In this document: positions 23,284 to 33,984 of the stretch, piece by piece
How positions within the stretch are numbered: position 1 is the first letter of the stretch
Layout: each line of letters begins with the position of its first letter
Source: Aedes albopictus
Taxonomy: Eukaryota > Arthropoda > Insecta > Diptera > Culicidae
Reading direction: 5' to 3'
Assembly: GCF_035046485.1 (NCBI RefSeq)
Contig: NC_085136.1
Coordinates: 293,051,080 to 293,115,079, forward strand
Length of the DNA stretch: 64,000 nucleotides
Notes under the pieces: generated by a model
Told to the model about the DNA's origin: nothing
The model's database searches: none
What the model saw: the letters and a program-made list of their open reading frames with translations, nothing else
Position numbers and translations under genes: made by a program

Positions 23284-23651
23284 ACGGCTGGCTCGTAGGG
23301 CCTGACACCAACCCCCTACTTTCCGGAGGACCATAGTGCACAGTTGAGCTTAGGGCACTCGGACGTAGATCAGCCGTCCCTAACATGGGGATCAGACGCT
23401 GTTGTGAGCCGCTCCTCCTGGAGAACGGACGCTCAGGTTTACCGAAGCAAACCCCCCCCCCCTCTTCCCTGTCAGCCTACGACCAAAGTTCCCACCGGGG
23501 TTGGTTACCCGATCTTCCCTAAGGTTGTTCATAGTTTTCGGCCGGTACCGCGTGGAGGTAGGGATAGGAGTTGCTGGGCAGAGGCTAGTGGATCACAATG
23601 GGATCTGAATTGCGCAGCATATCCAGCCTTTACCGTGCCGAAATTATGTTA

Positions 23652-23860
23652 TTGGCAATTATATCAAAATGCATAATAAAATAAGTATTGTCGTACATCT
23701 GTTTGAATAAATTAAACAAGTTTTGATCTAATTTTGTTACTAAAATTATAACAAATGTTAATATAATTTTGCTGTGGATATTCATATAGAAAAATCCTTA
23801 CATCATATAATCTTGTTATGTGCTTCTGGCCGGGAGGGAACTGACGTGAAACATGCACTT
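23652..23860. repeat. AT-rich host repeat, right flank of the RTE
   Basis: Continuation of the ATAACAA-rich sequence seen at 20060-20438; it ends at the left end of the next foldback. Confidence 0.45.
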
Positions 23861-25117
23861 GGGTAATTCTCGCTGAGATCGGCCCACTATTTACACCTTG
23901 TCTTTAAAAATGTTTAGGGTGCCCTCGCCTAAAAAGTAAGAAAAATTCATTTGGTTACTCATATTGATGGACCCCCTGTTAGTTAGAGCCACAACAATTT
24001 TTGCATACCCCTCGATTTTGTTCAAATGATGGCTCACTTAAACCGTTATAACTCGGAAGTTTCTCCAACAACCACCTCAAAACGAATTGTTGTTGAAAAG
24101 AGGAAAAATAGAGCTACTATTTACAATAATAAAAAGTTGGGTCGGCCATATTGGTTTTGGCCACCATCTTGGATTTTTATACCAAAACATTTTTTTCACC
24201 ATGAGGGCAACCACCGATTTTCAAAATTTTTGCATCAATTGAAAGCTGGAACATTTATACATAACATATCAAAAAATTGGAGATGTCTTTTTCGTCTTTC
24301 AAAAGTTATCTGCAGTTTTGTGAATTGAGCCACGTTTTCGCCATACATTTCCATGCGCACCGGGAACGACGTGCAACAGCATCCGAGTTTACGCCTGCAT
24401 GTATACACAAAGGCGCGTGCCGCAACATTTGGCCAAATCGGAGGTTCGTTTCCGTATTTGACTGTTTCTCAATGATGCGGGCATTGTTTTCATAACTTTT
24501 TTAGTGTTTTGAGAAGCTTAAACCTTCAGCTTTCCATTAGTGGGTTCAGAATTTAAATTCGTGTTCGCAAACACTGCGAAATAACGCTGCATTTATGTAA
24601 ACGGCCGGCAACGGGCCTAGTGCGCAAAAGTGGCATGATTTACAGAACGGCAGATAACTTTTGAAAGAAGAAAAAGACATCTCTAATTTTTTGATATGTT
24701 ATGTATAAATGTCCCAGCTTTCAATTGATGCAAGAATTTTGAAAATCGGTGGTTGCCCTCATGGTGAAAATAATGTTTTGGTATAAAAATCCAAGATGGC
24801 GGCCAAAATCAATATGGCCGACCCAACTTTTTAATATTGTAAATAGTAGCTCTATATTTCCTCTTTTCAACAACAATTTGTTTTGAGGTGATTGTTGGAG
24901 AAACTTTCGTGTTATAACGGTTTAAGTGAGCCACCATTTGACCAAAATCGAGGGGTCTGCGAAAAATGTTGTAGCTATAACTAACGGAGGGTCCATCAAT
25001 TTGAGTAACCAAATGCATTTTTGTTACTTTTCAGGCGAAGGCTTTCAGAAAATCGGCACCTTAAACATTTTTGAAGACAAGGTGTAAATCGTGGGCCGGT
25101 CTCAGCGAGAATTACCC
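23861..25117. mobile_element. 1.26-kb foldback element with ~0.48-kb arms
   Basis: The left arm, starting GGGTAATTCTCGCTGAGA, is mirrored by the right arm ending TCTCAGCGAGAATTACCC. The mirror continues through TTTACACCTTGTCTT, GATGGACCCNCNGTTAGTT, ATGGCTCACTTAAACCG, GGGTCGGCCATATTG and ATTTATACATAACATATC. The unpaired centre is ~24320-24640. ACTT occurs directly outside both ends (23857-23860 and 25118-25121), a likely 4-bp target duplication. No transposase ORF, so it is non-autonomous. Confidence 0.88.
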
Positions 25118-25745
25118 ACTTACAAACTCCCTCATTATTGAAAACAACGTAAACAACGCAAATTTCGAATGATGTTGCTTTGATTTCAAAACTTGTTACT
25201 GTTGTGCTATTGTTGATAAGTTGATCAATAGGACAACGATAATGTAATTTGGTGAATGAATGTCAATAGCTTGATTGTTACAAAATGAGGTTTTCCAGCA
25301 AAATTTGTTATGCAAAAACCATGCCTTGATAATTTAATAATAACAAAACCAGATACAAAAACAGGTTATGTGATTTCGTAGTTATTAATTTGCTATTCTC
25401 CTCTGCTCGGGTCAAGAGCACTTTCGAGAATTCTTCAGGAATTTCTTCATAAACTTGTACGAAAATGCCTCCAGGAATTCCTTTGGAAATTCCCACAAGA
25501 GTTTTGTGAATTTCTGTAAGAGTTCCTTTTTAAACAATTTGTCAAAAATCTTCCGAAGTCCTTTATGATTTCTTTCACCAGTTCCTTTGATGATAACTGC
25601 ATAAATTTTTAGAAAAAAAGGTCGGATTTCCTTTGGAATTTTTACTGTAATGTCTTTGATGAATCCCTTTAGGGGGTCTCAAGAAAAATATTCATTTAAC
25701 AAATTCCCCTGGAAATATTATTTGGAATTTATTGAACAGCTTCTT
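25118..25745. repeat. AT-rich repeat and weak GGAATTCC-type units
   Basis: The ATAACAA-rich sequence continues to about 25390. From 25420 to 25740 there are CT-type units (TTCTTCAGGAATTTC, CCTCCAGGAATTCC) without a clear inverted partner. Confidence 0.5.
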
Positions 25746-25747
25746 TA

Positions 25748-26342
25748 AAGACCGGTCCAGAAAGTATGGACGCAGTAAGAAAATACTGGCATTTCAAAAC
25801 TATTGATGAATAATTATTTTTGAAAGCTACATTCTGTTGGAAAACCTATTTTCTCAGCATTTGTATAGCGGTTTTTGCGATTCCATCAGTGTATTTCAAA
25901 ATACATTAACCTTCAGCGGAACATCATTGAAAAAATGTGCACAAACGATGTACGGAGTTTGAAAGGTCACTTAGGAAATGAAAAAAAATAAGGTGGAAGT
26001 AAGTTAGAAAATTGTGCAATCAGCAATTAGCAACCACAGAGGGGATAACATGTTTAAGCATAAGCAAAAATTGGGTAAAAATTAAAGACCCTGCTAACTT
26101 TCGTTTGTATAAACAAATAATGAAGGTGTTTGAGCACAACAAAAAACTTTCTAACTAACACAGAGCGCGGTATGATCAAAAAAGTTACCATTTCAAATTC
26201 CAATGTTCATCATGGTAAAGAACGTTTTAATTTTCGATCCTATAGTAAGCAGAAACAGCCAAAACGAAGCCCGAAACAAGAACCATCGATCAGGCCCAGA
26301 CAACTGAAGACTAGGTGCGTCCATACTTTCTGGGGCAGTCTT
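25748..26342. mobile_element. Tc1/mariner-type remnant, 595 bp
   Basis: Terminal inverted repeats of ~27 bp begin AAGACCGGTCCAGAAAGTAT on the left and, reverse-complemented, AAGACTGCCCCAGAAAGTAT on the right, followed by GGACGCA. TA dinucleotides flank both ends (25746-25747 and 26343-26344), as expected for this superfamily. A short + ORF (26130-26342) reads FLTNTERGMIKKVTISN and then a basic RSPKQEP stretch. This resembles the start of a Tc1-like DNA-binding domain, but there is no catalytic DDE domain. The element is internally deleted and non-autonomous. Confidence 0.72.
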
Positions 26343-26344
26343 TA

Positions 26345-27300
26345 GGATTAACTTCAATTACTCGGGATATTTTCCTGAAGTAATTTTTCTGAAGTTAATT
26401 TTTATTTATTTTTTTAAATTTATTTATTTATTTATTTTTATTTGATACGCTTTAAGCATGCGGGTCATTCGCGTCATACTTTTATTTTAATTATTTCCAC
26501 AAATGGTAGAAGATTCAGGTTTTCTCTAAGAGATTCTTTCTTATCTTTCTTGGATCACCTGTGCCATCTTTCCAGAAGGTTTTTTTTTAATTTCTGATGA
26601 TAATTATTCGGCAATTCCTTCGCTTCTGGCAATCCTCGAGAAATTTCTACGAGAACAGTGTCAGAAGTAGACGTGTGTGTTTCAGCACATTTCACCGGCG
26701 GCGGCGACACGCCGTACGCCTTCTTGAGCGGTGGCAACGGCGCCGTAATCGGCGTGTTTTTTTAATTTTTTTTTCTGCTACTGGTAGTCCTAAAAACGTC
26801 AACATAGAATCATTTGTTTTCTTTATCAAAATCACAATTTTTGCTTTCCTTATGCGAAAGGTTTGAGCGTAAAAAAACCAGGAGTTTCAATAAACAATCC
26901 CCACAAGACTATTGCTGTAGATTTTTGAAAAATCCCCATTGATTTCCACTAGGAAATTTATAAAGTAAAAATTCACAAAGTCGCACGTCTCTTCTAAGAA
27001 TAGCTTTATATTTTAAACCAGTGCGGTCATGGTAAAATCAGAGATGGTTACTCAAGGTTTCCAAATTACAGCGCCTCATGTACTGTTATGCCTCTAGAGC
27101 AATGACTTTAATATTGAGCTTTATGCATATTATTTGGATGTTTTTTTTTCTCCTAATTTGGTCAATAACTCTTTATAATAAACGACATCCGAAGCTTATT
27201 TCATTTCTCTTATGTGCATTTCTGGCAGTTCTTCTCATCATAAAAAATATACCAAGTCTTATGAAAAGCTGAACTGATAGAAAGAGTTTTATAAGAATGA
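26345..27300. other. AT-rich spacer with ATTT simple repeat
   Basis: A (ATTT)n-like tract at about 26395-26450. The remainder is AT-rich without recognisable elements. A short hydrophobic ORF at 27078-27272 looks like composition rather than a gene. Confidence 0.4.
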
Positions 27301-28140
27301 CTGTTTGTACAGTATTCTTTGAGAAATAATTGGATAAGAAACCCATTCAGAAATTTAGAAATTTATTCAAATTTAGAGATTTATTCAAGAATTCCTCCAG
27401 TACATATGCCAGCAGTGTCTAAACGGATTCCAGCAGATTTTTTTTTCAAAAAAGGAAAAAAATGCTCAATAGTCTAATTTAGAAAATTTTCTAGGGTGTT
27501 CTTTGGAAATCCTTTCATGGATTTTCTCAGAATTTTTCCAGAATTTCCCAGTAACATTCAAAAGCCTCTTCTTGAAATCCCCCGAGATATCTTCCTTAAG
27601 AAATTCTTTTAGGTAACCCTTGAAGAATTACTCCAGATTATGTGATTTCATAAAGTTCTTCTGTAAAATCCGTGGATTAATATCTGAAAAATTTTATAGA
27701 GGATTTTGTGAAGCAATCCCAAAAGATATTGATGATCCGCCGAAGATATTTTAAAAAGAAACCTTCTGGAAATTTCATCAGTAATCCGATGTAATTTCGT
27801 GAGGGACTCCTGCAGGAACCCTCGGAAGAATTTCCGATTCCTTCTGACAAATCTTTAAAAATTATAAAGATTCTGAGAAAAAAAACCATGCTGAATGAAT
27901 TCATGGAGGAATTTCTGGAAGCATTCATGGAGGAACACCTGGCGGTACTCCTATAAATATTTATTTAGAAACAAAAACAATAAATATGCTAGAGAAATCC
28001 GTTACGAAAATGATAATTCGTGAACGTATTTTTAAAGGAATCCCTGAAAGAATGTTTGGAGAAACACTTAATGCCTAGAAAAAGCACATGAGAAATTTAC
28101 AAAAAAGAAATCCTATATAGGTTTTTAGGGAGTGATTTTC
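27300..28140. repeat. Degenerate GGAATTCC-type repeat block 5
   Basis: CT-type units at 27360-27690 are followed by GA-type units (GGAATTTCTGGAAG, GAATTCATGGAGG) at 27690-28120. The CT-to-GA polarity is the same as in the other blocks, but shorter and more decayed. Confidence 0.55.
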
Positions 28141-28800
28141 AAGAAACAAAAAAAATGAAATAATAATACAGCCATTCCATAGAAAAACGATATAGTGCAA
28201 CTCCGATTGTCGTGAAACTTGGTAGGTTTGTAGTTCATCGAACATAATAAGACCAGTTTTTTTTATATCGTCAATAGGGTGACCTACTTTCGGATAGGGT
28301 GGTCCTTAAAATCAAGGTTTAAACAACAAAAAAAAGTAAAAAAATTATAACTTTTGAACCAGTCGACCGATTTAAAACATTTTTTTTGCTTTCAATATTG
28401 AATTTTAGTTTAAAACAAAAATACGCTGAAGGGGCTAAATTGTGCAAACAATCTGCAATTCTTCACGTTTTCACGTTTTTATGCTCTCGGGACCCTGGTT
28501 TTATATTTTTTATAAAAAAAATAAATGAATCAGAAAATTTGGCGTAGCATCAAAATATCCAAGACGTATATTTTTTTAGTTTTGAGATATGATTTTCGAA
28601 AATAAAAGGCCAAATTTTTCCATACAATACACTTTTCAAATTTGATTATATTTTGAATCCTTATACAACTATGGATACCAAAAACATCAGGAATCACTAA
28701 AAAAAAAGCAATACAAGGCATAGTTATCTGATGCTTTACAATACCAGGCAATTTTAGAAAGCAGCTAGCATTAAAATATAAGACTCTGTTTATTTAGAAG
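28141..28800. other. AT-rich unassigned stretch
   Basis: No ORF of interest. Sequence such as ACTTTTGAACCAGTCGACCG and GGGTGACCTACTTTCGGATA looks like part of an interspersed repeat, but no ends are visible. Confidence 0.35.
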
Positions 28801-29730
28801 AATCCAGAATGTTAAGTTAAAAAATGTTTTTTTGGAAATTGCTCCATGATTTTTTAAATCAATAATTCAGTTGGTTATTTTTTTGTTTTTCTTTTTGAAA
28901 ACCTCCACGAGCTTTCAAAGAATTGTTGCTTCAGCGGTTTTTCCTTAAGAGTATTGAAAGATCCTTTCTGAAGCTCCGTTTGGAATTTCCTCAGGGGTTT
29001 CATTCAATATTCTTCAGTTCAGTACTTTTTGATGATGAAAACTAAATCAAAGACTCTTTCAATCTTATCGGAACGAAAATGATTGATTGTACCGGATGAA
29101 GCTTAGAATCACCCAAGAAAGTGAATCATTTCTGAGAACCTGAACCTGAGAACCGTCGTGCCGTCAGTCGAATTTTCTTGCTCTATTCCTCCTCTCATTA
29201 GCCGTGTTTCGTCCAAACTGTCGATTTCCAGACGGCGGATCGGAAAAGTTTAGACGTCATCCATCATCATTCGCAAGTCAGTTTACGCTTCTTTGTGGCT
29301 TCTTGGTGGGCGTTTCGTATCTTTTCATATAAATTTCAAGCAGGAAAAGTTTTGCTCTGCTAATGAACAGTATTAAACCATGGGATGATGACTGATAGGG
29401 AATTCTCCAGAACAGGTAATTATTGAGTGGTATAATTAGTGAGTGATTCCTTCTGCGATTAGCCGACTGTCACTGCGGTCAATAAGTTTAATCAATCACT
29501 TACGCTTCCGACTGTGATGGTCGGAGCTTTCCATTAACGATGCACCGCTGGACTGGAAAGCACAGCATAACGATGGATAGAGTTAGCCTATCATTTTTTT
29601 ACCATCGGCGTTCGTGGAAGTGGACTAGTAACTACGACTAACATCGTCCTTCAGTGTCTTTGCATAGATTTTTCTCGATTCACTGACTGATTAAAATCAA
29701 TTGTCGATGTCCGGTTATTATTGATTCTTG
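28801..29730. other. Unique-looking intronic stretch with a few repeat units
   Basis: Some CT-type repeat units at 28830-29020. From 29030 to 29730 the sequence is of mixed composition with no recognised feature. Confidence 0.35.
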
Positions 29731-29734
29731 TTAT

Positions 29735-30775
29735 TGTAATAACTCTGTCTTCTGTCTTCCGTCTTCTGTTCACTGTCTTTCCTCTTCTCTCTTTTGTCTA
29801 TTGTCTTCTGTTTTCTATCTTCTCTCTTCTATCTTTTGTCTTTTGTCTTCTAGTATTCTGGTCTCCTGATCTGCTGATTTTTTGGTCTTCTGGCCTTCTG
29901 TCCTTCTGGCCTTCTGGTCTTTTGTTCTTCTGGCCTTCCAGTCTTCTGATCTTCTGGTCTTCCAAGTCTTCTGGTCTTCTGGTCTTTTGGTCTTCTGGTC
30001 TTCTGGTCTTCTGGTCTTTTGGTCTTCTGGTCTTCTGGTCTTCTGGTCTTTTGGTCTTTTGGTCTTTTGGTCTTCTGGTCTTCTGATCTTCTGGCCTTCT
30101 GTTCTTCTGGTCTTCTGTCCTTTCTGTCTCTTCTGGTCTTCTGGCCTGCTGGTCCTCTGGTCTTCTGGTCTTCTGGTCTTCTGGTCTTCTGGCCTTCTGT
30201 ACTTCTGGCCTTCTGTCCTTTCTGTCCCTTATGGTCTGCTGGTCTTCTGGTCTTCGGGTCTTCGGGTCTTCTGGTCTTCTGGTCTTCTGGTCTTCTGGTC
30301 TTCTGGTCTTCTAGTCTTCTGGTCTTCTGGTCTTCTGGTCTTCTGGTCTTCTGGTTTTCTGGTCTTCTGGACTTCTGGTCTTCTGGTGTTCTAGTCTTCC
30401 GGTCTTCTGGTCTTCGAGTCTTCTGATCTTCTGGACTTCTGGTCTTCTGGTCTTCTGGTCTTCTGGTCTTCTGGCCTTCTGGCCCTCTGGTCTTCTGGTC
30501 TTCTGGTCTTCTGGTCTACTGGTCTCCTGGTCTTCTGGTCTTCTGTTCTTCTCATCTTCTGATCTTCTGGTTACTGGTCTCCTGGTCTTGTGGTCCTCTG
30601 GTGTTCTATTTTCTGTCTTCTGGACTTCTGGTCTTCTGGTCTCCTTGTCTTGTGGTCTTCTGGTCTTCTATTTTCTGTCTTCTGGTCTAATGGTCTTCTT
30701 GTCTTCTGTCCCTTCTGTCTCCTATATCACTTCTGTCTCTTCTGTCTCTTTTGTCTCTTCTGTATTTTGTCTGCT
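29735..30775 (+). repeat. 8-bp minisatellite (CTTCTGGT)n, about 1 kb
   Basis: Near-perfect head-to-tail CTTCTGGT units run from about 29880 to 30690, with diverged TTCTGTCTT-type edges from 29735 and to 30775. Because 8 is not a multiple of 3, all three forward frames cycle through the same 8-residue repeat (VFWSSGLL). This explains the long overlapping open frames; they are not genes. Confidence 0.95.
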
Positions 30776-32540
30776 GTCCTTTTCTTCTACTATCTACTAG
30801 CTTGTCTCATATACCTTTTGTATCCAAAGCAGACGAGACGCATTAAAGCTGAAAGCTTCCAGAACGATATCCTCCTTCGAGCACGGCATTTACATAATTC
30901 AATCCACTCTTGTTGAATCTACCTCTCGTATATATCCACTGGAAATGCAGATGGCGCCCAGCAGCGCAGCGGTTTGGAGGCAAAACTCGGAGACGTCCCA
31001 CCGCGTGAAAGTTTACCATCTATACCTCCGTCAAGCAAATTGCTTTGTTACGTGCGCACGATTTTTTCCCGCACAGCAGGATTCTCACATGCAAACTGTG
31101 ACGACGACGACGATGACGACAACAACGACAACGGAGCGATGTGATGACGATATGATTCCATCATCATCGTTTTGGATCCAATCGCAGCGTAGGGAACGTT
31201 TCTTATATTTATATGATTCGAAGCAAAAAGCAAACGACCCGATGATAGAAGAATATGGCAATTTTAACCGACAAAAAACTGCAAAAAATCTGAAAGCTTG
31301 ATAAAACTAAAATTGATTGATTATGGTTTTATGATAGTTCTAAGTACCTCCGAAAGTATACATGCTGATTCAAAATTATCGCTACAGAAGCCCATTGACA
31401 ATCGTTCAACTTAGAGTAACATCAATCATGCTGATCGGTTCATCTGTTCAGGAGCTATATTTCTACAGAGAAAGGAGTTTTGGGAAGGCTTTGGGAGTTT
31501 TTTCTCATTACTTTGATATGTTTGTTTTTAATATTTACGTAGAAATTAAACTTAGCGATTTCGACTGATCAAATTTTAATGTTTGTTTCGGTTTGCTAAT
31601 CGGGTCTCTACGGATTTTCACGTTGAAAAAGAACATAGTAGTAGTCCCCGGCTAAACTACTAGCGTGTGTCACACGACAGCAAAACCCTAGCAGAAAAAA
31701 GCTTCAGCTATGCAAATTGCGTGATGGAATTACCGAGAAGCTTTACGCGCCAGCAAACGGCGGAAGGTTACTTTGCCCGAGCGTGAAAATAGAGGTGAGC
31801 AGGTGTTAGAATAACAAACAGCTCCTTCTGGTGGCACACCCTAAGTGGAAGCTACCTTACCGTAAAGCAAAGAATGTCTTCAACTCCCGGGGATTGTTAG
31901 CGGGTGAGTGATTCGCCCATTGCTTGGTTGCGTGACTCTGTCGTCATGGTGTGGAAAAATCAGCGATCAGCTTACGTTGGGCAAATACACGTTGATGCTT
32001 CGTAACTTTATTTGAGCGTCCGTCCAGAAGTGTGTTGAAATGGATTCAACCTAAACAAACAATATTCACGCCGTTGGACAGGGGAAGTGTGAAAACAAAC
32101 AAATCCAATCAAAATCAACCCATTTTCGCAGAATCAGCCCGGAAATGGCGACGTAAACGAACTTTTTTGGAAAATGTAAAGGTTTTATACATAAGCCAAT
32201 CAAAGAGCAGTAGGTAGGCACACATTGCAAACAATCGTGCAAGTTGTTTACGTGAACAAAAATATGGTCCCGATTGGATGCAGGTCTTCCCGTGAGAATG
32301 AACCATGTTAATATTGTACGAAACTCTTCCTAGAAGGAAAGACAAAAGTTTCTGACTGAATTCAATCAGCATCGGTGTGGAGTAAAACCAAAAGTAGGAT
32401 AAAATGCTTCATGCTGAATAGCTGAATATTTCCATAAAACTGTTTCTGTTTCAAATTTTAACAGTTTTTGCAAAAAGTGCATAGAATAAATTTAGAGATA
32501 AGGCAACATATTTTCTGTTAAACTTCTTACATAACCTGTT
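30776..32540. other. Unassigned stretch with small GAC repeat
   Basis: A (GAC/AAC)n tract at 31100-31135. Otherwise mixed-composition sequence with higher GC in places (30930-31200, 31640-31960). No transposon ends and no convincing ORF. Confidence 0.4.
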
Positions 32541-32677
32541 AGTACACAGGGTCAAATATTTGTCCAAACAGAAACCAATGCTCAAACATCTTGTTTGACT
32601 CGATCGAATTTTCATTACTGTCAAACTGATGTTGTTTCTTGAGTTCTTTTCTTGTCAAATATTTGACCCTGTGTACT
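32541..32677. mobile_element. 137-bp MITE
   Basis: Terminal inverted repeats AGTACACAGGGTCAAATATT and AATATTTGACCCTGTGTACT (20 bp, perfect) bound the element. It lies against the 3' side of the LINE fragment at 32680-33000. No ORF. Confidence 0.8.
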
Positions 32678-32679
32678 AC

Positions 32680-33000
32680 TGGCCATACCATTCCTATGCA
32701 CGCCAAACCTCCTTATTGCTCCGTCAAGTGCAATGTTGAACTGTAAATTTGAAAAACCATAAACCTGCTTTATCCACCAAAGATCACGAAACGAGGTTGA
32801 CAATATGTCTACTATCCATCGTGTTTGATCCATCGAGCGTTGCATGTGGCAGCCTAATTGGTTTCGTCGGAAAACCATGCTCTGACGTTATTTGCCAAAG
32901 CTCATTTTTTTTTTCACTGAAACACAAAGCTTGAAAATCGATGAACAGTTCCCTAATAGTTTTGTAGGATGTTACTTGTACTTTTACAAAGGTGTCTGAG
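32680..33000 (-). pseudogene. Reverse transcriptase fragment of an RTE-like LINE
   Basis: The minus strand reads LFIDFQALCFS, KKNELWQITSEHGFPTKPIR and ATLDGSN (RT block A and following helix). Then, in another frame, it reads LQFNIALDGAIRRFGVHRNG (region just before the catalytic block). Stops and frame shifts are present and both ends are missing. Same family as the plus-strand fragment at 34.0 kb, which has NELWKILIKHGFPTKLIR at the same place. Confidence 0.8.
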
Positions 33001-33105
33001 AAAACCAATTGAAGACTCCCTCCAAGGATTTACAAGAAATTCTTTCCAAAATTGCAAGTCTCTACAGAAGCTCCACTAGGAATAAGTCGTGGATTTGCCG
33101 ATATC

Positions 33106-33283
33106 CCCAAATAACACAATTGTCACAGAAGAGTCACGAAAGCGCAGGTTCTTGTTGTGTAGAAGTCACTGCGACTTAGTTCTCACAAACAATTATTTAA
33201 TTGCTAGAAGTAAGTCACTGTGGCTTTTGCGCACCAAAAACCTGCACTGCTGTGACTTTTCTGCGACAAGTGTGTTACTTGGG
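33106..33283. mobile_element. 178-bp MITE, copy B
   Basis: Same family and length as 19879-20056: ends CCCAAATAACACAATTGTCA and TGCGACAAGTGTGTTACTTGGG-like, shared inner GTCACGAAAGCGCAGGTTCT and AAAACCTGCACTGCTGTGAC. Diverged from copy A by scattered substitutions. Confidence 0.85.
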
Positions 33284-33984
33284 TCTCTACGAGTATATTT
33301 CGAAAAACTCTGTATCTACACAATTGTGTTAGGAATACGCGTCGCGTTCAAGTTTTATTACAATTATCCAAACCGTGATTTTACATTGATTTTGCTTTCA
33401 AATAAGACCTTATCACATTGATGCAATCCCCATTGATAACGGCGCAGAGGCTTGATGCAGGGATGTACATTTTTCGCATTGCAAACCTTTTTTTCACCTT
33501 ATACATAAGTACTTGCTGCCGGTTGCCGGTAACAAGGCAAGCTGCGAGAAAATGCCGGTAAAAATCAATTCCACGGAGACATGATAAATGGGAGAGTAGA
33601 TTTGAGCACAAAGTTTACCTGGCACGGATGCCATCAACGAGGATTGCAAACAGTCGGTAGCATCAGCAACTTGCTTGCTTTCGAAAGAAAGCAGGTACTT
33701 TCTCAGAAGAGCACTCCAATCATTTATCAGGAACATTTTTGGTAGCGAATTCACACGAAAATAATTATATTTGATAACAGTATATACTGTGATGATCCGA
33801 AAAAATCTCCAGTTGGCCTAGTGAATCAGGCTTTCACAAAAAAATAATTCTGTGTTTAATTTTTCAATGATCGCCATTGCACTATAGACTGTATTCATGA
33901 AATCGGCGACAAAACAATTGTTTTTGTCTGACTGGAGCGGGAAAATTTCAGAGGAATAACACTTTTTAATTCAGCGTACAAAAT
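33284..33984. other. Spacer, no recognised feature
   Basis: Overlapping short ORFs on both strands show no domain. No transposon ends recognised. Confidence 0.35.

Larger units (their letters stand above)
20439..23638 (-). mobile_element. RTE-clade LINE (JAM1-like), full-length insertion
   Basis: A 3200-bp element bounded by a perfect 13-bp target-site duplication, CGAAATTATGTTA (20426-20438 and 23639-23651). It encodes one endonuclease-reverse transcriptase polyprotein on the minus strand and has a short 3' end (AAATAAATGTATG). Length, single ORF, lack of RNase H and the very short 3' UTR are typical of RTE elements; JAM1 is the mosquito member I know. The copy is defective: a frame break at an A6 run near 23285, an in-frame TAA near 21952, and a deletion with frame change near 20700. 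Confidence 0.9.

Noticed and set aside
24026..24328. 100-codon ORF and its mirror at 24809-25018
   Set aside because: They lie in the two arms of a foldback and translate the same non-coding sequence in opposite orientation.
29721..30426. ORFs of 121-170 codons with Phe-Trp-Ser-Ser-Gly-Leu repeats
   Set aside because: Pure 8-bp minisatellite; every forward frame gives the same peptide cycle.
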